Source: Roseiarcus sp963805295 (GTDB lineage Bacteria; Pseudomonadota; Alphaproteobacteria; Rhizobiales; Beijerinckiaceae). From it: a stretch of DNA of 64,000 bases. The notes beneath the pieces were generated by a model. It saw only the letters and a list, made by a program, of their open reading frames with translations, was not told the origin of the DNA and ran no database searches. The position numbers were made by a program, and so were the translations under genes. Where the stretch lies: positions 59,500 through 123,499 of the forward strand of contig CAWDTW010000096.1 of the NCBI GenBank assembly GCA_963805295.1, written 5' to 3'. This document shows positions 8,715 to 17,021 of the stretch, in pieces (positions within the stretch are counted from its first letter, which is position 1; each line of letters begins with the position of its first letter).

Positions 8715-9067
8715 CGGCTTCGGCTCGTCGCCTTCCCGATGCGGACCTTCGGCTCGCGCCGACGGCCAAGCGTGAGATCTCCCGGTTTCCGAACGAGGAG
8801 CTTGCGCACATGCCAGGGTCTGCGACCTCGCGGGACCGGCGATGCGCTCGCATTGGCGCGCACCTCCGTGTTGCCTTCCGCCGTGACAAAAGCGTCGGCG
8901 TCCCGATTGATAATTTCGCGGCTCGATGGCTGGCCTATGCATTCCCCTGCCGACGCTTCGCCTCCGGCCTCGCGACCGAAAACGCACGGCTCGGGGCCGG
9001 TGTGGTTCGCTACTCCTTCACCGCAGTGGACTTCCACCACCTACTCCCCGCCGGCCTCCCGGCGCAC
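7171..9067 (-). mobile_element. Group II intron 1
   Basis: The 5' end (minus strand, 9067) begins with the canonical GTGCGCC. The 3' end is placed at 7171 after ...GTCCCTAC, just past a domain V hairpin (7201-7235). About 350 bases of intron RNA precede the maturase start at 8714. The upstream exon just before the intron contains a short hairpin (CCAGC-ATG-GCTGG) followed by GTTTTAC, so it may have inserted next to a terminator-like site, as some bacterial introns do. Boundaries are read from motifs and are approximate at the 3' side. Confidence 0.8.
7201..7235 (-). ncRNA. Group II intron domain V (intron 1)
   Basis: On the minus strand the stretch reads GAGCCGGATG ... CGTCCGGTTCTG, with GAGCCGGA pairing to TCCGGTTC, as expected for the catalytic domain V hairpin. 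It lies immediately upstream of the intron 3' end and inside the maturase reading frame. Confidence 0.75.
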
Positions 9068-9257
9068 TGTCACCGTAAAACCCAGCCATGCTGGCGCGAT
9101 GGCGGGCTTGTGCTCGTCAAATTTCTAGTTCAAGCTGAATAAAGACAATTCTGAATTTGAGTGGGAACTCAGGACTGCGGCCGCCCACTCTGTGCGGCGT
9201 TCCGCGAGTGAAGCCGACCACGCCGACGCTGCGACACGCTCCCGAGAGGCAACCTTC

Positions 9258-10094
9258 ATGGTCAACTCTACCGATGCGCATGGCGGAACGAAGCTGCCCC
9301 GCGCGCTTGGCGCAGCGGCTGTTTTTCTCGCGCTCGCGTTCGCGCCGTTGGCGGCGTCCGCGCAGACTGCGGCCTCCGGCAACGCGAAACCGACCATAGT
9401 CCTGGTGCATGGCGCCTGGGCCGACGCATCGAGCTGGAACGGCGTGATCGCGCCGCTGCTCAAGGCGGGCTATACGGTGTACGCGCCGCCAAATCCGTTG
9501 CGCGGCCTGGCCTCCGACGCCGCGACGATCGCGAACTTCGTCAAGTCGATACCAGGCCCAGTGATCCTGGTCGGCCATTCCTACGGAGGGGCGGTGATCA
9601 GCGTCGCCTCGCCAGGCGATCCGAACGTCAAGGCGCTCGTTTACGTGGACGCCTTCGTCCCGGACGAAGGCGAAAGCCCGCTCAGCCTGTTGGCTCCCTA
9701 TCCGCCGCCGCCCAAAGATCTGTTCAATCCGGTGCCGTTTGCGACCGGCGGCGACGCCGACATCTACCTGGCCCAGAAGTACTACGCTCCGGTCTTCGCC
9801 TCGGACGTGCCGGCCGCGACGGCGGCCGTGCTGGGGGTGACGCAACGCCCCCTCACCGGATCTGCGCTCAACGAGAAAGCGCCGTCCGCCGAAGGCTGGA
9901 AGACGATCCCCTCCTGGTACGTCGTCGGCGACGCCGACTTGGTCATTCCGCCGGCTCTTTAGATGAAGATGGCGGAACGGGCGAAGGCGCACATCACGCA
10001 CGTAAAAGGTTCGCATCCGAGCATGATTGAGCACCCGCAAGCAACGGTTGCCGCAATCATCGCCGCCGACAAGGCGACGGCGGCCGCGAAGTAG
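9258..10094 (+). pseudogene. Secreted alpha/beta hydrolase with in-frame TAG stop
   Basis: The ATG at 9258 follows GAGAGG. The protein begins with a signal peptide (LGAAAVFLALAFAPLAASA). The hydrolase fold is clear: oxyanion segment 'VLVHGAWADASSW', nucleophile elbow 'LVGHSYGGAVI' with Ser, and 'WYVVGDADLVIPPAL'. A TAG at 9960-9962 then ends the frame. The same frame continues without interruption for 44 codons to TAG 10092-10094 and encodes the expected C-terminal end, including the catalytic-His block 'GSHPSMIEHP'. So one nonsense codon separates Ser/Asp from His. Family members are annotated as non-heme chloroperoxidase/esterase-type hydrolases. The product is probably inactive unless the stop is read through or is a sequencing error. 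Confidence 0.8.
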
Positions 10095-10130
10095 CCTCAA
10101 GGTCCGCAACGGGCAAACGGGCCATTCATT

Positions 10131-10178
10131 CATTACGGGGACATGTCATTACGCATTACGGGGACATGATACGCATTG
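10131..10178 (+). repeat. RAYT-associated repeat: CATTACGGGGACATG units
   Basis: There are two units, CATTACGGGGACATG at 10131-10145 and a longer copy at 10154-10178 ending GATACGCATTG. A third copy lies at 12216-12240, on the other side of group II intron 2. The units sit directly upstream of a truncated IS200-like (RAYT) transposase start, so they are probably the repeat substrate of that transposase family. Confidence 0.6.
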
Positions 10179-10209
10179 CATAATATCACGGCCCGGTTAT
10201 GCTGGCCCG

Positions 10210-10265
10210 ATGGCTCGTCTTTCCCGCATCACCGTCCCCGGCTTGCCCCATCACATTACGCAGCG
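10210..10265 (+). pseudogene. IS200-like/REP-associated transposase N-terminus, cut by group II intron 2
   Basis: ATG 10210 opens 'MARLSRITVPGLPHHITQR', the conserved N-terminus of Y1/REP-associated tyrosine transposases (the HHxTQR block). The frame is lost at 10266, where the 3' end of intron 2 begins. No continuation of the transposase is recognisable beyond the intron's other end (after 12178), so the gene is a remnant. Confidence 0.65.
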
Positions 10266-10332
10266 GTAGAGTTGAGGAAGGGCGCGGTGGCTTGAGGCTG
10301 GGCCAATGGCTCCGTTTCCCTTCCCCGCTCAT

Positions 10333-10367
10333 CAAACCGGACGTGCGGATTTCCCCCATCCGGCTTT
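10333..10367 (-). ncRNA. Group II intron domain V (intron 2)
   Basis: On the minus strand the stretch reads AAAGCCGGATGGGGG ... CGCACGTCCGGTTTG, a domain V hairpin in which GCCGGA pairs with TCCGGT. It lies between the maturase stop (10378) and the intron 3' end. Confidence 0.75.
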
Positions 10368-10377
10368 CCGACTGGCT

Positions 10378-11706
10378 TCATGGCGAGGCTTTCGGCGCGG
10401 GGTTGGGATGGTGGCTCCAGAGCGAGACGACTTCCAGTTTGCCGTAAATGGCCGAACGGGAGAAGTGTCGCGCGGCCCGGTTTTGCATCTTGTGCCTCCT
10501 GGCGAGGAAGGCGCGCACGGGATCGACGACGTAGTGATCGACGTCCCGATACGCCTTGGCGAGGCTGCCGTAGCTGAAATACGCCGACCCGCCGAGCAGA
10601 AGCCTGTTCAGCTTTCGGCGGGTTTTCGGCCACGGGGCCACGTTCGCGGGCGTCAGCATTTCGCCGATCTTGGTCTTGATCCGATGCACGCTCTTCTTCG
10701 AGGGACTTGCGCCCGAATATAAGCGTCCGTCCTTGGTGCGGCGATGCGGGCCGAACGTGTAGCCGAGAAAATCGAAGCGGTCTTTCCGGGCGTCCCTCAA
10801 CGAGGTTTTCGCCTCGTTGAGCGTGAGCCCGAGCTTGGTCATCGCCGCCTTCGTCCACGCCAGCGCCTCGCCCGCGCGGGCGCGGGAGAGGATGACGAAG
10901 TCGTCGGCGTAAGCGACGACATGGGCTTTGAACGCTTCGCCGCGTCCGGTGAGCCGCCAATGCTTCAGGAACCGGTTCATGTAGAGATTGGCGAGCAACG
11001 GGCTGACGACCCCGCCTTGAGGCGTGCCGCGCCGGTCGCTCTTGCCGCTCTTCATCCGCCGCGTTCCGTCCCCATCCCGCTCCTCGACCGGCGCTTCCAG
11101 CCCCATCTTGATCAGATGCGGCACATGCCGGTCGACGATGCGCCGGGCGACCGATTGCATCAGGTCCCGGTGCGGGATGGTGTCGAAATACTTCGACAGA
11201 TCGGCGTCCACCACGTCAGTGTGCCCCGACAGAATATGCCGGTGCACTCGGCTGATCGCACCGCCCGCGCTCCGCTTGGGGCGGTAGCCGTAGGCGTTGT
11301 CCTCGAAGTCCGCCTCGAAGATCGGCTCCAGCACCAGTTTGGCAGCGGTCTGCGCCACCCGGTCCCGGATCGTCGGGATGCCGAGCGGGCGTTCGCCGCC
11401 GCCGGGCTTCGGGATCATCACCCGCCGCACGGCTTGGGGCCGGTAGGTCTTCGAGACGAGGTCCTCGCGCAGTCCCGCCAGCCACTTCTCAACGCCCGCC
11501 GCCTCGATCTGTTCGAAGTCGATTTCGTCCACCCCCGGCGCGCCTGCGTTGTCGCGGACCAGCGCATAGGCGTGTTCGAGAATGTCGGCTCGGCAAATCT
11601 TGTCGTAGAGCAGGTAGAAGCGGTAGCCGGGCTCCGCCTTCGCTTTGCCATACAGCTTTCTCTGAAAGCTCCGGATTTTGTCGGGCGTTTCCAGACTTAT
11701 CGTCAA
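10378..11706 (-). CDS. ltrA: Group II intron reverse transcriptase/maturase (intron 2)
   Basis: The product is 442 residues and intact. Reverse transcriptase blocks are present: 'GVDEIDFEQIEAAG', 'RRVMIPKPGGGERPLGIPT', 'GYRPKRSAGGAI', 'DADLSKYFDTIPH', 'GTPQGGVVSPLLANLYMN' and catalytic 'VVAYADDFVIL'. A short maturase domain follows ('KLNRLLLGGSAYFSYGS'), with no HNH domain. It differs strongly from the intron 1 protein (different N-terminus 'LETPDKIRSFQRKLYGKA' and shorter), so the two introns belong to different lineages although both lie on the minus strand 1.2 kb apart. Confidence 0.92.
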   Translation of the reverse strand: MTISLETPDKIRSFQRKLYGKAKAEPGYRFYLLYDKICRADILEHAYALVRDNAGAPGVDEIDFEQIEAAGVEKWLAGLREDLVSKTYRPQAVRRVMIPKPGGGERPLGIPTIRDRVAQTAAKLVLEPIFEADFEDNAYGYRPKRSAGGAISRVHRHILSGHTDVVDADLSKYFDTIPHRDLMQSVARRIVDRHVPHLIKMGLEAPVEERDGDGTRRMKSGKSDRRGTPQGGVVSPLLANLYMNRFLKHWRLTGRGEAFKAHVVAYADDFVILSRARAGEALAWTKAAMTKLGLTLNEAKTSLRDARKDRFDFLGYTFGPHRRTKDGRLYSGASPSKKSVHRIKTKIGEMLTPANVAPWPKTRRKLNRLLLGGSAYFSYGSLAKAYRDVDHYVVDPVRAFLARRHKMQNRAARHFSRSAIYGKLEVVSLWSHHPNPAPKASP

Positions 11707-12215
11707 TCACCCTCCTTTAGCTCTCGTCGAAAGCGCGCCAGAAGTCAGGGGCCTTGGCTCCGCCGGAATTACCCGGCATCGACGCTACTACGCCCCTGCC
11801 CGACTCCCGCTCGGGCCGTCACCCCAGGGATGACGTTGAAGCCGAAGCCTCGCCTTCGCGGGTCTCCCCCGATTACCCGCACCACCTTATCCAACGTGCT
11901 GTGCTCACTACCCCGGCGAACCGAAAGGGTGCATGTGTCGATGCCTTCCCCCTTCGCTCAGGCCTTCCCCGGTAATCCGGCGGGTCGGCGTTCGCATCTC
12001 GACTTTCGAGGCCTGCTCGAGCTTCACTCGCGTTACGGCCCGCTGGCTTGCTCAGCCGCCCAAGGCGGCCTTTGTCACGAGGCTTCGATCCCGCCAGTCG
12101 CCCAGCAAAACCGCTCGTCAGCTACCAGGGCTATCGACAACTCCCTGCGTGGAACCTTCCTCCACTGGTGATGCGCGCCTTCGGGGCCACGGATTCACGG
12201 ATCACGGATTACACG

Positions 12216-12240
12216 GATTACGGGGACGTGATACGCATTG
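12216..12240 (+). repeat. RAYT-associated repeat copy beyond intron 2
   Basis: The stretch reads GATTACGGGGACGTGATACG then CATTG, matching 10154-10178 with two substitutions. With that copy it brackets the RAYT fragment and the intron. Confidence 0.6.
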
Positions 12241-12341
12241 ACAGTTTCTGTAGATCCCCGTGATGCCCCCTAATGCCCAAGTTCTCGCGATGATGGATAA
12301 GCGAGAGAAGGCAGAATCCGTTGGTGGCCGCCGCCATCCTC

Positions 12342-12563
12342 TCACGCGGCCTGCTCCCCAACGTCTACATACTCCGCCCAACTCGACGGCTTCGGGATTG
12401 GCAACCCATCCTCCCGCATCCCTTCGAGATGAAATTCAATCGCCTCACGGATTTCGACCTTCGCCTCCTCCAGTGTATCGCCGACCGACACGCACCCGGG
12501 CAAGTCCGGAACGTATGCGGAGTAATTCCGCTCCCCTTTCTCGATCACGACAGCGTAACGCAT
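12342..12563 (-). CDS. hicB: HicB-family antitoxin
   Basis: The 73-residue product has the small HicB fold: 'MRYAVVIEKGERNYSAYVPDLPGCVSVGDTLEEA', then a helix 'IREAIEFHLEGMREDG'. In the family it binds and neutralises the HicA mRNA interferase and often represses the operon. The ATG at 12563 is three bases after the restored stop of hicA, so the pair is one transcription unit on the minus strand. No DNA-binding extension is present. Since hicA is frameshifted, this antitoxin may be orphaned. Confidence 0.85.
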   Translation of the reverse strand: MRYAVVIEKGERNYSAYVPDLPGCVSVGDTLEEAKVEIREAIEFHLEGMREDGLPIPKPSSWAEYVDVGEQAA

Positions 12564-12566
12564 GGG

Positions 12567-12760
12567 TCAATCCTCGAGGCCGGCCTGCCGCAGGATGCTC
12601 TTCAAGGTGCCCGGTTGCAAATCGGCGCTGAGTTTGCCGGGCACGGTGACCCGGCCTTTCTTGATCTTGTGCGTGAACTGGCGGGGGCGCCTTTGGTCGC
12701 CACAAGGGTCCATCCGTCGTCTTCAAGACGACGGATGATCTCCTTGACGGTCGTCGGCAT
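12567..12760 (-). pseudogene. hicA: HicA-family mRNA interferase toxin, frameshifted
   Basis: From ATG 12760 the frame encodes 'MPTTVKEIIRRLEDDGW' and 'TLVATKG', the HicA start. It then goes out of frame at GGCGCCCCCG. Reading one base differently gives the family C-terminus 'RQFTHKIKKGRVTVPGKL' and 'GTLKSILRQAGLED' with a stop at 12567, directly before hicB. The length of 194 bases is one short of a whole number of codons, so a single base is missing. The catalytic His expected after KG is also not apparent at the break. The ATG lies three bases after the nrdJ stop. Confidence 0.75.
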
Positions 12761-12763
12761 GGA

Positions 12764-15700
12764 TCACGAGCACCCCGTCGTGCTGCCGCACGTGTCGCAC
12801 TTGAGGCACGTGCCGTTCCGCACCAACGTGAAATTCCCGCACTCCGGGCACGCTTCGCCGACATAGCCTTTCATCCGCGCTTCAGCGCGCCGTTCGGCGG
12901 CCTGCTCTGAGGCGGGCGCAAACCCCACGCCGCCCATCGTCAAGGGCGCAGGCTCGGCGAGGTCCCCCTTCAGCGCGGTCGCGCCCCGGACAAGCCCATG
13001 CGCCGAGAGGCCGCCGACCGCCTTGATCGTGGGGGCCTCGCCGCCGGTCGCGCCGCGCACCAGCATCAGCTTGTCGCCGGGCTTCGAGCGCAAAAGGCCG
13101 TTGGAGATGACCGCGGCCGCAGCCGGGCCGGCCGAAGGCGCCTTGTCCTGGCCGACGCCGCCGCCGAGCACGGTCGCGCCGATGTCCTCGGGGGCGACAT
13201 GGGCGAGGTCGTCGCGGCCGAGATAGGAGATGGCGAGCTCGCGGAAGATGTAGTCGAGGATCGAGGTCGCGTTCTTGATCGCGTCGTTGCCCTGGACGAA
13301 GCCCGCGGGCTCGAAGCGGGTGAAGGTGAAGGCCTCCACATATTCCTCGAGCGGCACGCCATATTGCAGGCCGAGCGAAATCGCGATGGCGAAATTGTTC
13401 ATCAGACTCCGGAAGGCCGCGCCTTCTTTGTGCATGTCGATGAAAATCTCGCCCAGGCGCCCGTCCTGGTACTCGCCGGTGCGCAGATAGACCTTGTGCC
13501 CGCCGACCACCGCCTTCTGGGTGTAGCCCTTGCGGCGGTCGGGCAGTTTTTCGCGCTCGCGCGTGCGCTCGACCCGCTCGATCACCCGCTCGACGATCTT
13601 TTCCGCGACCTGCGCCGCCCGCGCGGGGGCGGTCGCGGCGATCAACGTCTCCAGCGCCTCCTCTTCCTCGTCGTCGCTCTCGACGAGCTGCGAGTTCAAG
13701 GGCTGCGACAGCTTCGAGCCGTCGCGGTAGAGCGCGTTCGCCTTGAGGCCGAGCCGCCAGCTGAGCATGTAGGCGTCCTTGCAGTCCTCGACAGTGGCGT
13801 CGTTCGGCATGTTGATGGTCTTCGAGATCGCTCCGGTGATGAACGGCTGGGCGGCGGCCATCATGCGGATGTGGCTCTCGACCGAGAGATAGCGCTTGCC
13901 CGTGCGGCCGCACGGATTGGCGCAGTCGAACACCGGATAATGCTCCAGTTTGAGATGAGGCGCGCCCTCCAACGTCATGGCGCCGCAAGCATAAATGTTG
14001 GCGGCCTCGATCTCGGCCCGGGAGAAGCCGAGCGCCGAGAGGAGGTCGAAGCCGGGCGCCTCAGTGCGTTCGGCCGGGATCTTCAGCGCCCCGCTCAAGG
14101 TCTCGGCCCCGAGCGTCCACTTGTTGAAGACGAAGCGGATGTCGAAGGCGCCCTTGAGCGCCGCCTCGACTTTTTCGATCGCCGCCTCCGGCAAGCCCTT
14201 GGCGCGCAAGGCGGAATGGTTGATGCCCGGCGCATGCGCCAGCGTCGCTCGGCCGACCGCGTAGGCGACGATGTCCGAGATCGTCTTCTCGTCGTAGCCG
14301 AGGGCGCGGAGCGCGCTCGGAACCGCCTGGTTGATGATCTTGAAATAGCCGCCGCCGGCGAGCTTCTTGAACTTGACGAGGGCGAAGTCGGGCTCGATGC
14401 CGGTCGTGTCGCAATCCATCACGAGGCCGATCGTGCCGGTCGGGGCGACGACGGAGACCTGCGCGTTGCGAAACCCATGCGCCCGCCCCAGCGCCAGCGC
14501 CGCGCTCCAGGCCGCCCGCGCCGCCTCGCCGAGATGGGCGAAGGCCGGACCCGCCTTCATGAGCGAGGCGTGGTCGAGCGGGGTCGGGGCGATCGAGAGG
14601 CTCTCGTAGCCGGCGGCCTCGCCGTCGGCGGCGCGCTTGTGGTTGCGGATGACCCTCAGCATCGCCTCGGCGTTGGCCTTGTGCCCCGGAAAGGCCCCGC
14701 TTCTGGCGGCGATCTCGGCCGAGGTCGCATAGGCGCGGCCGGTGAGGACCGCGGAGAGCGCACCGCAGATCGCCCGGCCTTCGTCGCTGTCATAAGGGAT
14801 GCCGCAGGACATCAGGAGCCCGCCGATATTGGCGTAGCCGAGGCCGAGCGTGCGGTAGTCGTAGGAGAGGCGCGCGATCTCCTTCGAGGGAAACTGCGCC
14901 ATCGCGACCGAGATTTCCAGCGTCAGCGTCCAGAGTTTTACGGCATGCTCGTAAGCTGCGATATCAAAGGCTTTGGTCTCGGGGCTCAGAAACTGCAGGA
15001 GGTTCAGCGAGGCCAGATTGCACGCCGTGTCGTCGAGGAACATATATTCCGAGCACGGATTGGAGGCGCGGATCGGCCCAGACCCCGGGCAGGTGTGCCA
15101 GTCGTTGATGGTGGTGTGGTACTGGACGCCGGGGTCGGCCGACGCCCAGGCGGCATAGCCGATCTTCTCCCATAAGGTCCGGGCTTTCAGCGTCTTCGCG
15201 GGCTTGCCGTCGAGGCGGCGGGTGAGCGTCCAGTCGCCGTCGGTCTCGACCGCATGCAGGAACGCGTCGGTGACCCGCACCGAATTGTTGGAGTTCTGGC
15301 CCGAGACGGTGAGGTAGGCCTCGGACTCCCAATCGGTGTCGTACGCATCGAAGTCGAGGCTCGTATAGCCCTGGCGGGCGTACTGGATGATGCGGCTGAC
15401 GATGCCGTCGGGCACGTCGTTCCTGCGCGCGGCCTTCACTTCGCGCTTCAAGGCCGGGTTCTTCTCGACGTTGAAGCAGTCGTCGCCCGAGCCCTCGCAG
15501 TTGACGCAGGCTTTTAGGATCGACTTGAGATGGCGCTTGACCAGCTTGGAGCCGGCCGCGAGCGCGGCGACCTTCTGCTCCTCCTTCACCTTCCAGTCGA
15601 TATAGGCCTCGATGTCGGGGTGATCGACGTCGACGACGACCATCTTGGCGGCGCGCCGCGTGGTGCCGCCTGACTTGATCGCGCCCGCCGCCCGGTCGCC

Positions 15701-16504
15701 GATCTTGAGGAACGACATGAGGCCGGAGGAGCGGCCCCCGCCCGAGAGCTTCTCGTTTTCCCCGCGCAGCGCCGAGAAATTGGAGCCGGTGCCGGAGCCG
15801 TATTTGAAGAGGCGCGCCTCCCGCACCCAGAGATCCATGATGCCGCCCTCGTTGACGAGGTCGTCGGCGACCGACTGGATGAAGCAGGCATGCGGCTGGG
15901 GATGCTCGTAGGCCGACTTGGACTTCGCCAGCTTGCCGGTCTCGAAGTCGACATAATAGTGGCCTTGGCTCGGCCCGTCGACGCCGTAGGCCCAGTAGAG
16001 GCCGGTGTTGAACCATTGCGGGGAGTTGGGCGCGGCGATCTGGCGCGCGAGCATGAAGCGCATCTCGTCGCAATAGGCTTGGGCGTCCTCCGGCCCATCG
16101 AAATAGCCGGCCTTCCAGCCCCAATAGGCCCAGGCGCCGGCGAGCCGGTCGAACACCTGTTTGGCGGACATTTCAGAGACGTAGCGCTCGGCCTTGGGAA
16201 GCTGCTCGAGCGACTCCTCGTCTGGGACGGACCGCCAAAGGAACGACGGGACGCCGTTCTCCTCGATCCTCTTGAGGCGCGCGGGCACGCCGGCCTTGCG
16301 GAAATATTTCTGCGCCAGCACGTCGGCGGCGACCTGGCTCCAGGCGGCCGGAACCTCGATGGGGTCGAGCGAGAAGACGACCGAGCCGTCCGGATTGCGG
16401 ATCTCGCTCCGGGTGGTCGCGAAGGCGATCATGTCATAGGGCGAATCGCCCGGTTGTGTGAAGTGCCGCTCGATCCGCATCGTTTCGCTCTCGATCCTCG
16501 TCAT
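12764..16504 (-). CDS. nrdJ: Adenosylcobalamin-dependent ribonucleoside-diphosphate reductase (class II)
   Basis: This ~1240-residue enzyme reduces ribonucleotides to deoxyribonucleotides using a B12-derived thiyl radical, so it works with or without oxygen. Visible landmarks: N-terminal ATP-cone-less start 'VEVPAAWSQVA'-like region (here 'IEVPAAWSQVAADVLAQKYF'), 'KYGSGTGSNFSALRGE', 'ASNPCSEYMFLDDTACNLAS' with the active-site Cys, 'VAPTGTIGLVMDCDTTGIEP', and a C-terminal zinc-ribbon-like Cys cluster 'CPECGNFTLVRNGTCLKC' with redox Cys at the end. The start could be ATG 16504 or ATG 16480 (MRIERHF), the latter matching the usual family start. It is intact in a zone rich in broken genes. A candidate NrdR box lies at 16822. 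I saw no cobalamin riboswitch. Confidence 0.95.
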   Translation of the reverse strand: MTRIESETMRIERHFTQPGDSPYDMIAFATTRSEIRNPDGSVVFSLDPIEVPAAWSQVAADVLAQKYFRKAGVPARLKRIEENGVPSFLWRSVPDEESLEQLPKAERYVSEMSAKQVFDRLAGAWAYWGWKAGYFDGPEDAQAYCDEMRFMLARQIAAPNSPQWFNTGLYWAYGVDGPSQGHYYVDFETGKLAKSKSAYEHPQPHACFIQSVADDLVNEGGIMDLWVREARLFKYGSGTGSNFSALRGENEKLSGGGRSSGLMSFLKIGDRAAGAIKSGGTTRRAAKMVVVDVDHPDIEAYIDWKVKEEQKVAALAAGSKLVKRHLKSILKACVNCEGSGDDCFNVEKNPALKREVKAARRNDVPDGIVSRIIQYARQGYTSLDFDAYDTDWESEAYLTVSGQNSNNSVRVTDAFLHAVETDGDWTLTRRLDGKPAKTLKARTLWEKIGYAAWASADPGVQYHTTINDWHTCPGSGPIRASNPCSEYMFLDDTACNLASLNLLQFLSPETKAFDIAAYEHAVKLWTLTLEISVAMAQFPSKEIARLSYDYRTLGLGYANIGGLLMSCGIPYDSDEGRAICGALSAVLTGRAYATSAEIAARSGAFPGHKANAEAMLRVIRNHKRAADGEAAGYESLSIAPTPLDHASLMKAGPAFAHLGEAARAAWSAALALGRAHGFRNAQVSVVAPTGTIGLVMDCDTTGIEPDFALVKFKKLAGGGYFKIINQAVPSALRALGYDEKTISDIVAYAVGRATLAHAPGINHSALRAKGLPEAAIEKVEAALKGAFDIRFVFNKWTLGAETLSGALKIPAERTEAPGFDLLSALGFSRAEIEAANIYACGAMTLEGAPHLKLEHYPVFDCANPCGRTGKRYLSVESHIRMMAAAQPFITGAISKTINMPNDATVEDCKDAYMLSWRLGLKANALYRDGSKLSQPLNSQLVESDDEEEEALETLIAATAPARAAQVAEKIVERVIERVERTREREKLPDRRKGYTQKAVVGGHKVYLRTGEYQDGRLGEIFIDMHKEGAAFRSLMNNFAIAISLGLQYGVPLEEYVEAFTFTRFEPAGFVQGNDAIKNATSILDYIFRELAISYLGRDDLAHVAPEDIGATVLGGGVGQDKAPSAGPAAAAVISNGLLRSKPGDKLMLVRGATGGEAPTIKAVGGLSAHGLVRGATALKGDLAEPAPLTMGGVGFAPASEQAAERRAEARMKGYVGEACPECGNFTLVRNGTCLKCDTCGSTTGCS

Positions 16505-17021
16505 GGCGATCTGCCCCCGCGGGCGCGCCTACCCTCGATCTCAAACGCGAAGCCCCGCGCCCCGCGTTCCGTTCCCAAAAAATGTCTTCGCCCCGGTCGC
16601 GCGGACGCGCGCCGTCCGGCGCCAACGCTGCCGCCCCGATATGCCCGATTCTCTGTCTCTGACGCGTCCGGCGGCGCGCTTTAGGTGCCCCGGCCGACGG
16701 TCCCGCAAACCGCGCCCGACGCTGGCCTTAGCGACCCCGCCGGCCCGCGTCCCCAGGCCGACTCGAAGATTACGACTGTGTGACGGGAGCGTCAATGGCT
16801 TGTTACCGACCGCCCCCTCAGATACTAGATATTGTGGATAAATACGTATAACGCCGAGTTAACGCAAGGGCGGATCGACAACATCATCCGAGTTGGCGGC
16901 GGCGCGCAAGGGCGAAGCGAGGCTTTTTGACGCAAAGATCAGCTGGACAGGCAAGGCTCGCCTCGCCATAGTCCCGCGCGCCCGCCCGCGGCGAGATCTC
17001 AATGACAGCGGCTTTCGACGG
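16505..17021. other. Intergenic region between divergent nrdJ and nduFA12
   Basis: Most of it is GC-rich sequence without a gene. The segment 16795-16860 is clearly A/T-richer and should contain the promoters; the NrdR-like site sits there. The open frame 16893-17021 upstream of nduFA12 lacks family similarity and is probably leader. Confidence 0.5.
16822..16837 (+). promoter_or_regulatory. Candidate NrdR box
   Basis: ATACTAGATATTGTGG matches the commonly cited NrdR box consensus (ACACTATATATTGTGT) at 13 of 16 positions. It lies about 320 bases upstream of nrdJ in the A/T-rich part of the intergenic region. NrdR normally binds paired boxes; a much weaker candidate (8 of 16) is at 16766-16781, so the pairing is not convincing. 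Confidence 0.45.

Larger units (their letters stand above)
10266..12178 (-). mobile_element. Group II intron 2
   Basis: The 3' end is placed at 10266 (minus strand ...CTCTAC), after a domain V hairpin at 10333-10367 and a GC-rich domain VI. The 5' end is placed near 12178, where the minus strand starts GCGCGCATCACC followed by the conserved-looking GGAGGAAGGTTCCACG and GAGTTGTCGATAGCCCTGG. The 5' boundary is less certain because the usual GTGCG is not exact. About 470 bases of RNA precede the maturase gene. Confidence 0.7.

Noticed and set aside
9960..9962. TAG as a recoded (pyrrolysine) codon
   Set aside because: The host gene is a hydrolase, not a methylamine methyltransferase, no pyl genes or insertion element are visible, and the same applies to TAG 37765.
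12998..15175. 725-residue open frame on the plus strand opposite nrdJ
   Set aside because: It is the antisense shadow of a strongly conserved gene in high-GC DNA; its composition (Arg/Ala/Asp/Gly) and lack of any motif fit a shadow.
16505..16900. Cobalamin riboswitch upstream of nrdJ
   Set aside because: I could not find the B12-box or a plausible multi-helix arrangement; only an NrdR-like site is visible.
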